From the NCBI RefSeq assembly GCF_001758465.1, contig NZ_MJIC01000015.1, positions 310,001-374,000 on the forward strand: 64,000 nucleotides of DNA. The letters are read 5' to 3'. Within the stretch, counting starts at the first letter, position 1; every line of letters begins with the position of its first letter. This DNA comes from Marisediminitalea lipolytica. GTDB lineage: Bacteria > Pseudomonadota > Gammaproteobacteria > Enterobacterales > Alteromonadaceae. The position numbers and the translations under genes were made by a program. This document shows positions 53,388 through 61,569 of this stretch, piece after piece. The notes beneath the pieces were generated by a model that saw nothing but the letters and a program-made list of their open reading frames with translations, had not been told where the DNA came from and searched no databases.

Positions 53388-55015
53388 TGAACACCAGTCA
53401 GTCCTTACCACGGTGGTTTAACGCCACCGTTATCACACAGGGTGTTGCCTCGCGCAGCACCTTGTTTGTATTAGTTGCCTTAAAAACCGCCCGGCTATTG
53501 TTTTTAATAGCGGGTTACTGGCTGTTTGCGGCCATGATGCATGACTGGGTTGTGCTGTCGCAGCAACCGGAAATGAGCGACTGGTTTGGCTTAAGTGCCG
53601 CACTGGCGCTGGCGTGGGTGCTGCAAGGCGAAGCTAACCGACGAACTCTGCAAGCCAAATCTGAGTTACTGGCAGGCCTTGAGCTGCGTTATGCAGAGCG
53701 CCTGATTGCCGAACAGACGGCATTAGTAAACACCCATTCTAACTATTTCTGGCAGGCCGTATGGACCCGCCACATTCCGGCCCTGACCCACTGGCGTTAT
53801 GACTATCAGGTGCAGCAATATGTTGCGGTGTTGGTACCGTTTTTTGCGTTGCTGTTTATTTTGGTGGTTAACCCTGTGGTCGGCGGGAGTTTATTGTTAA
53901 CTTTGCCCATCATTCCGCTGTTTATGATTATTGTTGGAAAAGGGGCGGCGGCACTGCAACGCAAGCACTTTGTTGCCCTGACCAGGCTTGGCAGCCTGTT
54001 TGTCGATCGTCTCTCGGCATTGCCTCTGCTGGCCAGCTTTCGTACCCACAAAATTGAACAGGACATCTTAAAAAGCGCCAGTGATGACTTGAATGAGCGC
54101 ACCATGAAGGTGGTTGGCGTGGCCTTTTTATCTAATACCGTACTGGATTTTTTTTCTACCGTAGCGGTGGCTCTGATAGCCGTCTTTATTGGTTTTAGCT
54201 TGTTGGGCGAATTTGATATTGGCCCTCAGCTCACACTGCATAGCGGTTTATGGCTGTTACTGACTGCGCCTTTACTGTTTTCTGAACTGAAAGCGCTGGG
54301 TCAGTATTACCATCAGAAAGCCGAGGCAGAAGCAGCCCGGGACGCTACTGGTCAGTGGCTTGAAGCGGTGGATCCCGAGCAGCTAGCCGAACCATCCAAC
54401 GAATTTACCGAGGCGCAAACCTTTACCGTGAATTTAGCGGAAGGGTTGCTGACCACGCAGACACTGACACTTTGTCCCGGCGACTGGGTAGCGGTAACCG
54501 GCCCCTCCGGCAGCGGCAAAACATTATTCCTGGAGGCGTTAGCCGGGCATCGTCTGGCTGAATATCGTTTGCCTTGTCGCGTGGCCATGTTAACTCAGCA
54601 TCCGGTATTGCTACCGGCCACCATTCGCGAAAATCTTAACTATCAGCAGTCTTATACCACCGCGCAGTTAGAGAAATCCCTCAAAGCGGTGGCGTTGTAT
54701 GACTGGGTGTCAGCTTTACCTGCGGGTCTGGATACGCCACTGGCAGAAGTACCGGCAATTTCGGGCGGGCAGGCACAGCGCCTGGCGTTGGCTCGTTTGT
54801 TACTGAGCGACGCGCCGGTATGGCTGCTTGACGAACCCACGGCACATTTACCCGAAGAGCAGCATCATAGTATTAGTGCCCTGATCCATGAGTTAGCCGG
54901 GGAGAGAACGGTTCTGTGGGTGTCTCATAAACCCCTACCTGAAAGCTGGTTTAACCGCCAATGGCAGGTAATCAACCGGGAAGTCACAGAGTCTCTGGGA
55001 GCGAATGCGCCATGA
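53387..55015 (+). CDS. cydD: CydD, ABC transporter subunit for cytochrome bd assembly
   Basis: 542 residues, GTG start at 53387. Six membrane helices (about residues 20-310) and a C-terminal ATPase with Walker A GPSGSGKT (near 368), signature ISGGQAQRLALAR and Walker B VWLLDEPTAHL. With CydC it forms a heterodimer that exports cysteine and glutathione to the periplasm, needed for bd oxidase assembly. Followed by cydC with a 4-base overlap. Confidence 0.93.
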   Translation: MNTSQSLPRWFNATVITQGVASRSTLFVLVALKTARLLFLIAGYWLFAAMMHDWVVLSQQPEMSDWFGLSAALALAWVLQGEANRRTLQAKSELLAGLELRYAERLIAEQTALVNTHSNYFWQAVWTRHIPALTHWRYDYQVQQYVAVLVPFFALLFILVVNPVVGGSLLLTLPIIPLFMIIVGKGAAALQRKHFVALTRLGSLFVDRLSALPLLASFRTHKIEQDILKSASDDLNERTMKVVGVAFLSNTVLDFFSTVAVALIAVFIGFSLLGEFDIGPQLTLHSGLWLLLTAPLLFSELKALGQYYHQKAEAEAARDATGQWLEAVDPEQLAEPSNEFTEAQTFTVNLAEGLLTTQTLTLCPGDWVAVTGPSGSGKTLFLEALAGHRLAEYRLPCRVAMLTQHPVLLPATIRENLNYQQSYTTAQLEKSLKAVALYDWVSALPAGLDTPLAEVPAISGGQAQRLALARLLLSDAPVWLLDEPTAHLPEEQHHSISALIHELAGERTVLWVSHKPLPESWFNRQWQVINREVTESLGANAP

Positions 55016-56514
55016 AAGCTTTTATAACAGTGCTTTTGGCGGTATTACACGGTGGCGCAGGGCTGGCAATTCTAATTGTGTCATCCTGGTTTATCGCGGC
55101 TTGTGCCGTAGCGCCGGTGAATTTTAATTACATGCTGCCAGCTGTAGTGATCAGGGCGCTGGCACTACTGCGCATTGGTAGCGGCTACGCGCATATGTGG
55201 GTAGGGCATCAGCATTTGCTGCAACTAACCTCAGTGTTGCGCATGCGCTTATTCGACCGGTTGTTTGCCGGGCGGATCCGCCAGCGCAGTGAAGAAGTGG
55301 AAGCGCTGGCCAGTCATACCGAAGCCATTGCTGCTATATGGGTTGGCTGGGTGTCTCAGCAAGCTTCTGCCGTGTTAATGCTACTGGCGAGTGCGATTAG
55401 TCTACTGGTGCTGGATATTCCCTTTGCTGGCTGGACAGTCGTGTTGGGCGGCCTTTGGTTGCTAACCATTGCAATTTTGTGTTGGCAAGGGCTTACTCTG
55501 GCTAAAGAGCAGGTTTTAAAAGAGCGGGAATTTAGAGACGAGTCAGATGTAGCTTTGCGCAGCGTAGCGCTCTGGCACCTGAAAACCGTTACCGGGCAGT
55601 TTGCACAGCTTCCCTCTGCCCAGTCTTTGTGGCAGGTGGAAACCAGACAGCAGCAGTTAACGCTACAAAGTCAGTGGCTGTTTCAGGGCCTGGCCTGGGG
55701 GCTGATGCTGGCAATAATTTATCTGGCTATTCATACCTCGTCAGCCGCTAATGCAGGTAATCCCTTGTTGCTGGTGGTACCGATGTTACTGCTGAGTGCC
55801 GGTGACTGGCTGGGGCGTTCGTTTACCGGTCAGGGAGCGCTTAATCGTTACGTTCAAGGCCAGCGGGCATTGCGTGAATTGCCCGTAGAATCGTTAACCT
55901 TATTACCACCCTTACCGTTAAACACCAACCTGACGCTGACCGCTTTTGGTTCATCCAACCTGTCTGCCCAACAGGTCACGGCTGACTTTGCCAGCCAGGG
56001 GGTCTATCTGGTCAGCGGACCAAGTGGTGTTGGTAAGTCTCAGTTGTTGCAAGCTATCAGTGGCCTTGTACCCGGGCACGGCGAGCGGGTCTGTGATGGC
56101 AGGCCCACAGGCCCTGGCCTGGTAGAAGGGTGGTTATACCTTGAGCAGCAGCCGATTATTCTGGCTGCCACGCTAAAGCATAATCTGACTCTGGGACGGG
56201 AATATACCGACGCCCGCTTATATGACGCACTCGCAAAAGTTGGACTAGCCCAGCTTACCCAGCTTAATGAATGGCTTGGACCAGGCGGCCGCGTGTTGTC
56301 TGGCGGCGAGCGTAAGCGCCTGGGTATCGCCAGGGCGCTACTGGTTGATTCGCCAGTGTGGTTACTGGACGAGCCTTTTGAAGGGCTGGATGCTGACGCT
56401 GTAAGTCACCTGGTGACGTTGCTGCAAGCAGAGGCGCAGCAACGCCTGATCATTATTGCCAGCCACCTTTATCCACAAGCGTTAAAGTTCACCAACAAGC
56501 TGGTGTTGTCTTAA
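55012..56514 (+). CDS. cydC: CydC, ABC transporter subunit for cytochrome bd assembly
   Basis: 500 residues from the ATG at 55012 ([21 protein letters not shown]), overlapping the cydD stop by 4 bases; the longer frame to 54961 lies inside cydD. Six membrane helices, then Walker A GPSGVGKS (near 343), signature [16 protein letters not shown] and Walker [15 protein letters not shown]. Partner of CydD. The end overlaps a convergent gene by 4 bases. Confidence 0.93.
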   Translation: MKAFITVLLAVLHGGAGLAILIVSSWFIAACAVAPVNFNYMLPAVVIRALALLRIGSGYAHMWVGHQHLLQLTSVLRMRLFDRLFAGRIRQRSEEVEALASHTEAIAAIWVGWVSQQASAVLMLLASAISLLVLDIPFAGWTVVLGGLWLLTIAILCWQGLTLAKEQVLKEREFRDESDVALRSVALWHLKTVTGQFAQLPSAQSLWQVETRQQQLTLQSQWLFQGLAWGLMLAIIYLAIHTSSAANAGNPLLLVVPMLLLSAGDWLGRSFTGQGALNRYVQGQRALRELPVESLTLLPPLPLNTNLTLTAFGSSNLSAQQVTADFASQGVYLVSGPSGVGKSQLLQAISGLVPGHGERVCDGRPTGPGLVEGWLYLEQQPIILAATLKHNLTLGREYTDARLYDALAKVGLAQLTQLNEWLGPGGRVLSGGERKRLGIARALLVDSPVWLLDEPFEGLDADAVSHLVTLLQAEAQQRLIIIASHLYPQALKFTNKLVLS

Positions 56515-56834
56515 GCCACCTGTATGGGGATCACATCGTCGGTGATCCCATGTTTTAACCGGGCTTTAAGGCAATCGGCGGAGCCGGCGGCAAATTCGCG
56601 GCAGGTCGAAGACCGATTTTCATAGATATCACAGCTTACCTGCTGGCCTATTTTCCCCGTTAACGCTACGCAGCGCGGGACGGGCTGATTGGTTCCTTCC
56701 ATGGCCACAATATAGGGCGATATTTTTGCGGTGAGTTCCTCTGGCACCGTACCGCCGGTAAACGGATCGGCTTCGGTCCAATAAAAAGACACTCTAAAGG
56801 TAGCGCAACACGCGCCACAACTTACACAATTCAT
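56511..56834 (-). CDS. YkgJ-family cysteine-cluster protein
   Basis: About 107 residues from the ATG at 56834 ([15 protein letters not shown]); the 56945 frame adds 37 residues without a ribosome site. Cysteines are in the YkgJ pattern CxxCGACC at the start, [27 protein letters not shown] and a final DCLKAR. The family is thought to bind an iron-sulfur cluster or zinc; role unknown. Convergent with cydC by 4 bases and divergent from the dioxygenase operon, within the sulfide island. Confidence 0.85.
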   Translation of the reverse strand: MNCVSCGACCATFRVSFYWTEADPFTGGTVPEELTAKISPYIVAMEGTNQPVPRCVALTGKIGQQVSCDIYENRSSTCREFAAGSADCLKARLKHGITDDVIPIQVA

Positions 56835-56955
56835 TGACAAACTGCTCCACACACTGTGCAAAACAACCCGTTTATTGCGGGGTTTGCGAACTAACGCACA
56901 CAAAAAATGAACTGAGTGATGCATGCTGGCAGGGGGTACCCGCACTCACTCAATA

Positions 56956-56971
56956 GCGCAAATTATGGCAC
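56956..56971. promoter_or_regulatory. Second activator-like site, upstream of the persulfide dioxygenase operon
   Basis: GCGCAAATTATGGCAC matches the core of the sqr palindrome (half-site GTGCC...GGCAC) in 12 of 16 positions and has a partial inverted repeat. It is centred about 112 bases before the -24 element of the dioxygenase promoter, almost the same distance as at sqr. Confidence 0.5.
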
Positions 56972-57073
56972 TGAATTTAAAAATTAAAAAATAAAATAAA
57001 TCTAATTTTATCAGTTGCTTATTCTGTTTTTGGTGGCTGGGTTTATTGCGCCTGGCTTAATCGCTGCCAGAGC

Positions 57074-57089
57074 TGGCAGAGCTTTTGCT
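57074..57089 (+). promoter_or_regulatory. Sigma-54-type promoter of the persulfide dioxygenase operon
   Basis: TGGCAGA, 4 bases, TTGCT: a perfect -12 box, a -24 box with 5 of 7 matching, and correct spacing. Transcript start would be near 57100, with a leader of about 37 bases before the ATG at 57137. Confidence 0.7.
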
Positions 57090-57136
57090 GTAACCGGGGT
57101 AGTACCCGATTTTATTTTTAAGCAGAGAGCCGGCAA

Positions 57137-58006
57137 ATGAGCAAAATTGAGATTACGCCATTCTTCCATGAGCCCACGTTTACCGTGACCTACGTGGTTA
57201 CAGACCGGGCTAGTAGCAGCTGCGCTATTATCGACCCGGTACTGGATTATGATGCCGCGTCAGGTCAGATTTCCCATGAGTTTGCTGACAAAGTTGTCAG
57301 TTACGTTGACAAAAATGGCTTAACCCTTGAGTGGATCCTGGAAACCCATGCCCATGCTGACCATTTGACGGCAGCGCCTTATGTGAAAGAAAAACTGGGT
57401 GGATTAATTGGAGTCGGTGACCATATTCGCCGCGTACAGTCTACATTTAAGGCCATTTATAACCTTGAAAGCGAGTTTATGACCGACGGTAGCCAGTTTG
57501 ACCAGCTGTTTGTAGATGGTGAGGTTATTACGCTGGGTCACCTCGATATTGAGATTTTACATACACCGGGGCATACGCCTGCCTGTGTGTCCTATCTGAT
57601 TGAAGATGCCGTATTTGTTGGGGATACCCTGTTTATGCCCGATTACGGTACTGCACGGGCGGATTTTCCTAACGGCAGTGCACAAACCTTGTATCAGTCA
57701 ATCCGTAAACTGCTGGCCTTGCCGGAATCAACGCGCATGTTTGTGGGGCACGATTATAAAAGTCCATCCCGGGACGAGTTTGCCTGGGAAACGTCGGTTA
57801 TCGAACAGCGCCGGAACAATATCCACGTCAGGGATGGGGTAAGTCAGAGCGATTTTGTGGCGATGCGTGAAGCCCGTGATGCGACGCTGGCCGTGCCGAA
57901 ATTACTGCTGCCCGCCATTCAGATAAATGTCCGGGCAGGTCAGCTGCCTCCGCCTGAGGAAAATGGCCGCAGTTATCTGAAAATTCCGCTTACGGTTAAG
58001 CAATAG
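57137..58006 (+). CDS. ETHE1-type persulfide dioxygenase (MBL fold)
   Basis: 289 residues. Metallo-beta-lactamase fold with the iron-binding set HAHADH (near 71), GHTPACV, the Asp in GDTLF and GHDY near 205. It belongs to the persulfide dioxygenase (PDO/ETHE1/Blh) group that oxidises glutathione persulfide, the product of Sqr, to sulfite. The gene is followed by TauE (2 bases) and DUF442. Other MBL proteins such as glyoxalase II cannot be excluded by sequence alone, but context strongly favours PDO. Confidence 0.9.
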   Translation: MSKIEITPFFHEPTFTVTYVVTDRASSSCAIIDPVLDYDAASGQISHEFADKVVSYVDKNGLTLEWILETHAHADHLTAAPYVKEKLGGLIGVGDHIRRVQSTFKAIYNLESEFMTDGSQFDQLFVDGEVITLGHLDIEILHTPGHTPACVSYLIEDAVFVGDTLFMPDYGTARADFPNGSAQTLYQSIRKLLALPESTRMFVGHDYKSPSRDEFAWETSVIEQRRNNIHVRDGVSQSDFVAMREARDATLAVPKLLLPAIQINVRAGQLPPPEENGRSYLKIPLTVKQ

Positions 58007-58008
58007 CT

Positions 58009-58785
58009 ATGATTTTAACGCTTGCAGGCGCCATTGTAATTGGTCTGAGCCTGGGACTGCTGGGCTCAGGCGGGTCGATTCTTACGGTTCCTCTGCTGAC
58101 TTATATCGTAGAGCGCCCGCCAAAGGTCGCTATTGCTGAATCACTGGTAATAGTGGGCGGCATTGCGCTGGTGGGTGTGTGGCGACAACACAGGGCGGCC
58201 CAGGTGGCGTGGGCAAAAGTCGTTAGCTTTGGATTACCCAGCATGCTGGGTACTTACGTTGGCGCCTTGCTGTCGCAGTATCTGAGCGGCTTGTTTCAGC
58301 TGGCACTGTTTGCCGTGATCATGTTGCTGGCCAGTCGCTTTATGCTCAAACCCATGCAGGTCACAACCTCCACACACGTGTCGCTGATCCGTTTAATCCC
58401 TGCTGCATTGATAGTGGGTGCGGTAGCTGGTTTGGTTGGCGTAGGCGGTGGATTTTTGATTGTCCCCGCGTTACTGGCGTTTGGCGGTGTGTCCATGCGC
58501 GAAGCAGTGGGTACCAGTCTGGCAATTATCGTTATGCAGTCCATCGTTGGGTTTAGCAAATACTACTGGCTGTTTAGTCAGCAGGGAGCCTTACCTTTCG
58601 ATTATAAGCTTATCGCTTTAATGGTAGCTGTAGGGGCTGCGGGTTCTGTATTTGGTGCTGCGATGGGAGGGCGTTTACCACAGCAGCAACTTAAGCGCGG
58701 CTTTGGCGTGATGCTGATTGTAATGGGCAGTTTTATTTTTGTTTCGTCGCTTTACGCCATGTTTACTACGGAGGTTGTCGCATGA
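58009..58785 (+). CDS. TauE/SafE-family exporter (second copy)
   Basis: 258 residues, about eight helices. The motifs GLSLGLLGSGGSILTVPLL and GAVAGLVGVGGGFLIVPALL are the two TauE/SafE repeats, close to the PDO-linked exporters. It should export sulfite made by the dioxygenase. Lies 2 bases past the dioxygenase stop and overlaps the DUF442 gene by 4 bases. Confidence 0.9.
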   Translation: MILTLAGAIVIGLSLGLLGSGGSILTVPLLTYIVERPPKVAIAESLVIVGGIALVGVWRQHRAAQVAWAKVVSFGLPSMLGTYVGALLSQYLSGLFQLALFAVIMLLASRFMLKPMQVTTSTHVSLIRLIPAALIVGAVAGLVGVGGGFLIVPALLAFGGVSMREAVGTSLAIIVMQSIVGFSKYYWLFSQQGALPFDYKLIALMVAVGAAGSVFGAAMGGRLPQQQLKRGFGVMLIVMGSFIFVSSLYAMFTTEVVA

Positions 58786-59225
58786 ATATTCGTAAAGTGA
58801 ATCAATTGTTGAGTGTATCGGGTCCGCTTACTCAGGATGAACTTAAGCAACTTGCCAGGAGCGGCGTGAAAAGTCTGGTTAATTGTCGGCCTGACAATGA
58901 AGAGCCCGGCCAGGTGCCGGATGCGGTGTTGCGGATCCAGGCCAGTAATGCCGGCCTTAACTATTATTTTGTGCCGGTTAAAAGTGGTGATTACTCGCCG
59001 CAGGCGGTGGCTGAGTTTGGTCACATTTTATTGTCGGCTCCTGAGCCCGTACACGCCATGTGCCGAACCGGTACCCGGGTTGTTCATTTGTGGGCGTTGG
59101 CCAAACTGGTGCAGGGAGTGGCAGTGGCAGACATTATTCAGACCGGTAAAAATATCGGCGTGGCGTTAGAAACGGTGATAACCGAGTATCAGAGTTGTTT
59201 CCAGAAGTCGCTCGATGTCCATTAA
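58782..59225 (+). CDS. DUF442/TIGR01244 phosphatase-fold protein
   Basis: 147 residues. The start NIRKVNQLLSVSGPLTQDELKQLA and the active-site-like CRTGTR (near residue 97, with Met before Cys where His is usual) define the DUF442 family (TIGR01244), which is often fused or linked to the PDO/Blh dioxygenase. It has a tyrosine-phosphatase-like fold; a sulfurtransferase or persulfide-handling role is proposed for linked members. Last gene of the operon. Confidence 0.88.
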   Translation: MNIRKVNQLLSVSGPLTQDELKQLARSGVKSLVNCRPDNEEPGQVPDAVLRIQASNAGLNYYFVPVKSGDYSPQAVAEFGHILLSAPEPVHAMCRTGTRVVHLWALAKLVQGVAVADIIQTGKNIGVALETVITEYQSCFQKSLDVH

Positions 59226-59329
59226 TAAAATATATATTTATCAATAATGTAACGCTTTATGGGGCGGATGTCTGATAGTCCTGATGGTGGATTTCTGGCA
59301 GGGTTAAGCCCTCTTTAAGGGAATTGACC

Positions 59330-60547
59330 ATGTATCTTCTACGTTATCTATCGAGTTATGCCAACAGGATGCTGCTAGCTTGCTGCTGTCTTGTTTCTTT
59401 ATCTTCTTTTGCGGCGGAATCGACACCTGCCGATAATCTCACCCAGCTCAGGATAAGTGCGGAGCAACGAATAGCGAGCCACTTTTCTTCAGACTGGATG
59501 AATCATCAAAGTACGTCCCTGAGTCGCTGGCTGATTGGGGCGCCAACGCTGGAAATTTCCGCTCTGCAATCAAATCAGGCGATGGGCACTGATGAAATTG
59601 AAGTGCGGCTGGGTGTGCAGCTTCAGCGCCCTGACAACGTCGATTTATTCGACCAGATGGCTGACATGAGTGATGCCATTCTTAGTGCTCAACAGCAACA
59701 GCAGTCACTGCTTGTGTCGGGGCTGGTAAGACAGCGTAGCTGGGATGCGCTGCTGGCTCATCAGCGGGTTATTTCACTCAGAGATAAACGGGTCTGGCTG
59801 CAAAGACTCGGCAGCCAGCTTACACAACGATTTAATGCTGGTGAACTCTCCAGACTGGCTTATCTGCAGTGGCAACAGCAGCAACTTGACGTTGAGCAGG
59901 CATTACTCAGTGCCGAGGGGGAGTTAACCGCATCAATGCAGGCTTATTCTGAACTGACCGGGGCACAAAGCTTACCGGCAACGATAAACGAACAGCCGGT
60001 TGCCAATCTGGACATGGCCCTGAACGGGCACCCGGAATTTAAGTTGCTCAGTTTACAGCAAAAATATACCGCCGCGGCTTATGAGTACAGCCGGCAGTCA
60101 CAGAATAACTGGGATGTTGCGCTGGTAGCCCGACGCTTACAAAGTGTGCTGGGAAATGAAAACCTGCTGGGCGTTGCAGTGGGGATCCCTTTGTCTGTTG
60201 AAGCCCCGGCTAATCCTCAGGATCTACAGGCCTGGCAACAAACTGATCAGGCTTTATCGCAAAGTCTGATGAATTTACGCCTCAGTCTGCAGCAACAGCT
60301 GCGATTACTGACGGCCCGCTTGGCATCCTTATCGGCGCAAATTGCCATAGCAGAGCAGCAGGTCGCTCTGGGTGAACAAATTGTCGAACAGCTCGAGCAG
60401 TTGAAGCAAAACAGTGAGCTTGAGCAAAGCAACTGGTTGCAATCGCTACTGGAGCAGCGAGACCGCACTTATGCGCTGGATCTACAGAAACTTTCTCAGC
60501 AACAACTGGTTGCACAAATTAATCAATTAGCAGGGCAAGTGCTATGA
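59330..60547 (+). CDS. TolC-family outer-membrane efflux protein
   Basis: 405 residues from the ATG at 59330, with AAGGGA 9 bases upstream; a TTG at 59324 opens the frame. A signal peptide ends at SSFAAES (about residue 29). The rest is coiled helices rich in Gln and Leu, with two outer-membrane-efflux halves (about residues 75-220 and 235-400), as in heavy-metal-RND outer-membrane factors (CusC/CzcC). First gene of a tripartite pump operon; overlaps the next by 4 bases. Confidence 0.87.
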   Translation: MYLLRYLSSYANRMLLACCCLVSLSSFAAESTPADNLTQLRISAEQRIASHFSSDWMNHQSTSLSRWLIGAPTLEISALQSNQAMGTDEIEVRLGVQLQRPDNVDLFDQMADMSDAILSAQQQQQSLLVSGLVRQRSWDALLAHQRVISLRDKRVWLQRLGSQLTQRFNAGELSRLAYLQWQQQQLDVEQALLSAEGELTASMQAYSELTGAQSLPATINEQPVANLDMALNGHPEFKLLSLQQKYTAAAYEYSRQSQNNWDVALVARRLQSVLGNENLLGVAVGIPLSVEAPANPQDLQAWQQTDQALSQSLMNLRLSLQQQLRLLTARLASLSAQIAIAEQQVALGEQIVEQLEQLKQNSELEQSNWLQSLLEQRDRTYALDLQKLSQQQLVAQINQLAGQVL

Positions 60548-61569
60548 AGCTGTTTTTCTCTATTATGCTTTCACTCGTTTTGGTTGCTACCGCAGCAGCC
60601 GGGACACCTCGTATCAGTATCGAATCTTTGGGGCGCTTAACCGTTAAATTTGCTCAGCCACAGATTGTGCCTTCAGCCCCCCTGCAGACGGTTACCGGTG
60701 AAGTAAGTTACCTGCCAGGGAATGGTTATCAGCTTATTCTGCCTTTTCGGGTATTACAGCAACAGTACCTGGTTGCACCACAAAGCTTTATTACTGCCAA
60801 CACTCCGTTAGTAAAGCTGACCGGCAGTGAGGTTCATCATTTTTATGAAATGCTGAGTGCGCAAAAAGCGATATTTGCGCAGGCTGAATCCCGTTATAAG
60901 CAAAATTTACCGTTGTTTAAAAAGCAGGCTATTAATCAACAGTCATGGCAGGCAATTGCCGACCATTACTACGCTTCCAAACTGGAGCTGGGCCATCTGC
61001 AACATGCTGAGGAATTGCTGCAAACTAACGGCAGTGAGGACTCCGCTTACCTGATTTCACCGGTAAACGGCTTCTTTAAGCCCAAAGGTGAACAACTGGA
61101 CGGCGAAGCCTTTCTTTATGGCGAAGTGATTGAGCCTGACGCGCTGCGCATAAAAGTGCAGGTACCCTCCTCTGTTGCCGCGCAGATAACCGGTTTAGTC
61201 TCTGACGCCTGCCAGTTGCCGGTAGCCTATCGGGAACGGCTTGGCAACGGTCTGGTGTCACGCTTGTGGAGTTCGCCGCTGCCACAGCAAAGTGACTGCA
61301 CCTTGTCTTTTGCTGAGGCGTTAAGTGTGACGCCGGTAAGCGATCAGACGGCGCTGAGCCTGCCTGCCAGCAGCGTGTATTTTCTTGACGGCCAGTATTA
61401 TGTGCTGGTGAAACAAGGCGCTGAGCTTAATCCACTGGCGGTAAGCGTGATAGGTCGTTACGACGGTCAGCTGTTAGTTGCAGACAAGCAAATACTGCGT
61501 AATGCCGAGGTGCTCACGACTTCTGTCAGCGCGGTACAGGGAATACTTTTAGGTTTAGGTGGCGAATAG
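60544..61569 (+). CDS. Periplasmic adaptor (HlyD/MFP) of a heavy-metal-RND pump
   Basis: 341 residues with a signal peptide ending near TAAAG (about residue 19). A beta-barrel and lipoyl-like part is split by a helical hairpin (about residues 95-160). It has few His and Met residues and no N-terminal metal-binding extension, unlike CusB. It joins the TolC-like and RND parts. Its stop abuts the RND gene start. Confidence 0.82.
   Translation: MKLFFSIMLSLVLVATAAAGTPRISIESLGRLTVKFAQPQIVPSAPLQTVTGEVSYLPGNGYQLILPFRVLQQQYLVAPQSFITANTPLVKLTGSEVHHFYEMLSAQKAIFAQAESRYKQNLPLFKKQAINQQSWQAIADHYYASKLELGHLQHAEELLQTNGSEDSAYLISPVNGFFKPKGEQLDGEAFLYGEVIEPDALRIKVQVPSSVAAQITGLVSDACQLPVAYRERLGNGLVSRLWSSPLPQQSDCTLSFAEALSVTPVSDQTALSLPASSVYFLDGQYYVLVKQGAELNPLAVSVIGRYDGQLLVADKQILRNAEVLTTSVSAVQGILLGLGGE

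Noticed and set aside
54961..55011. N-terminal extension of CydC
   Set aside because: Lies inside cydD; the ATG at 55012 gives the normal length and the usual 4-base overlap.
56520..56550. Inverted repeat GGGATCAC...GTGATCCC as a terminator for cydC
   Set aside because: It lies in the YkgJ coding sequence and has no T tract; chance or codon-driven.
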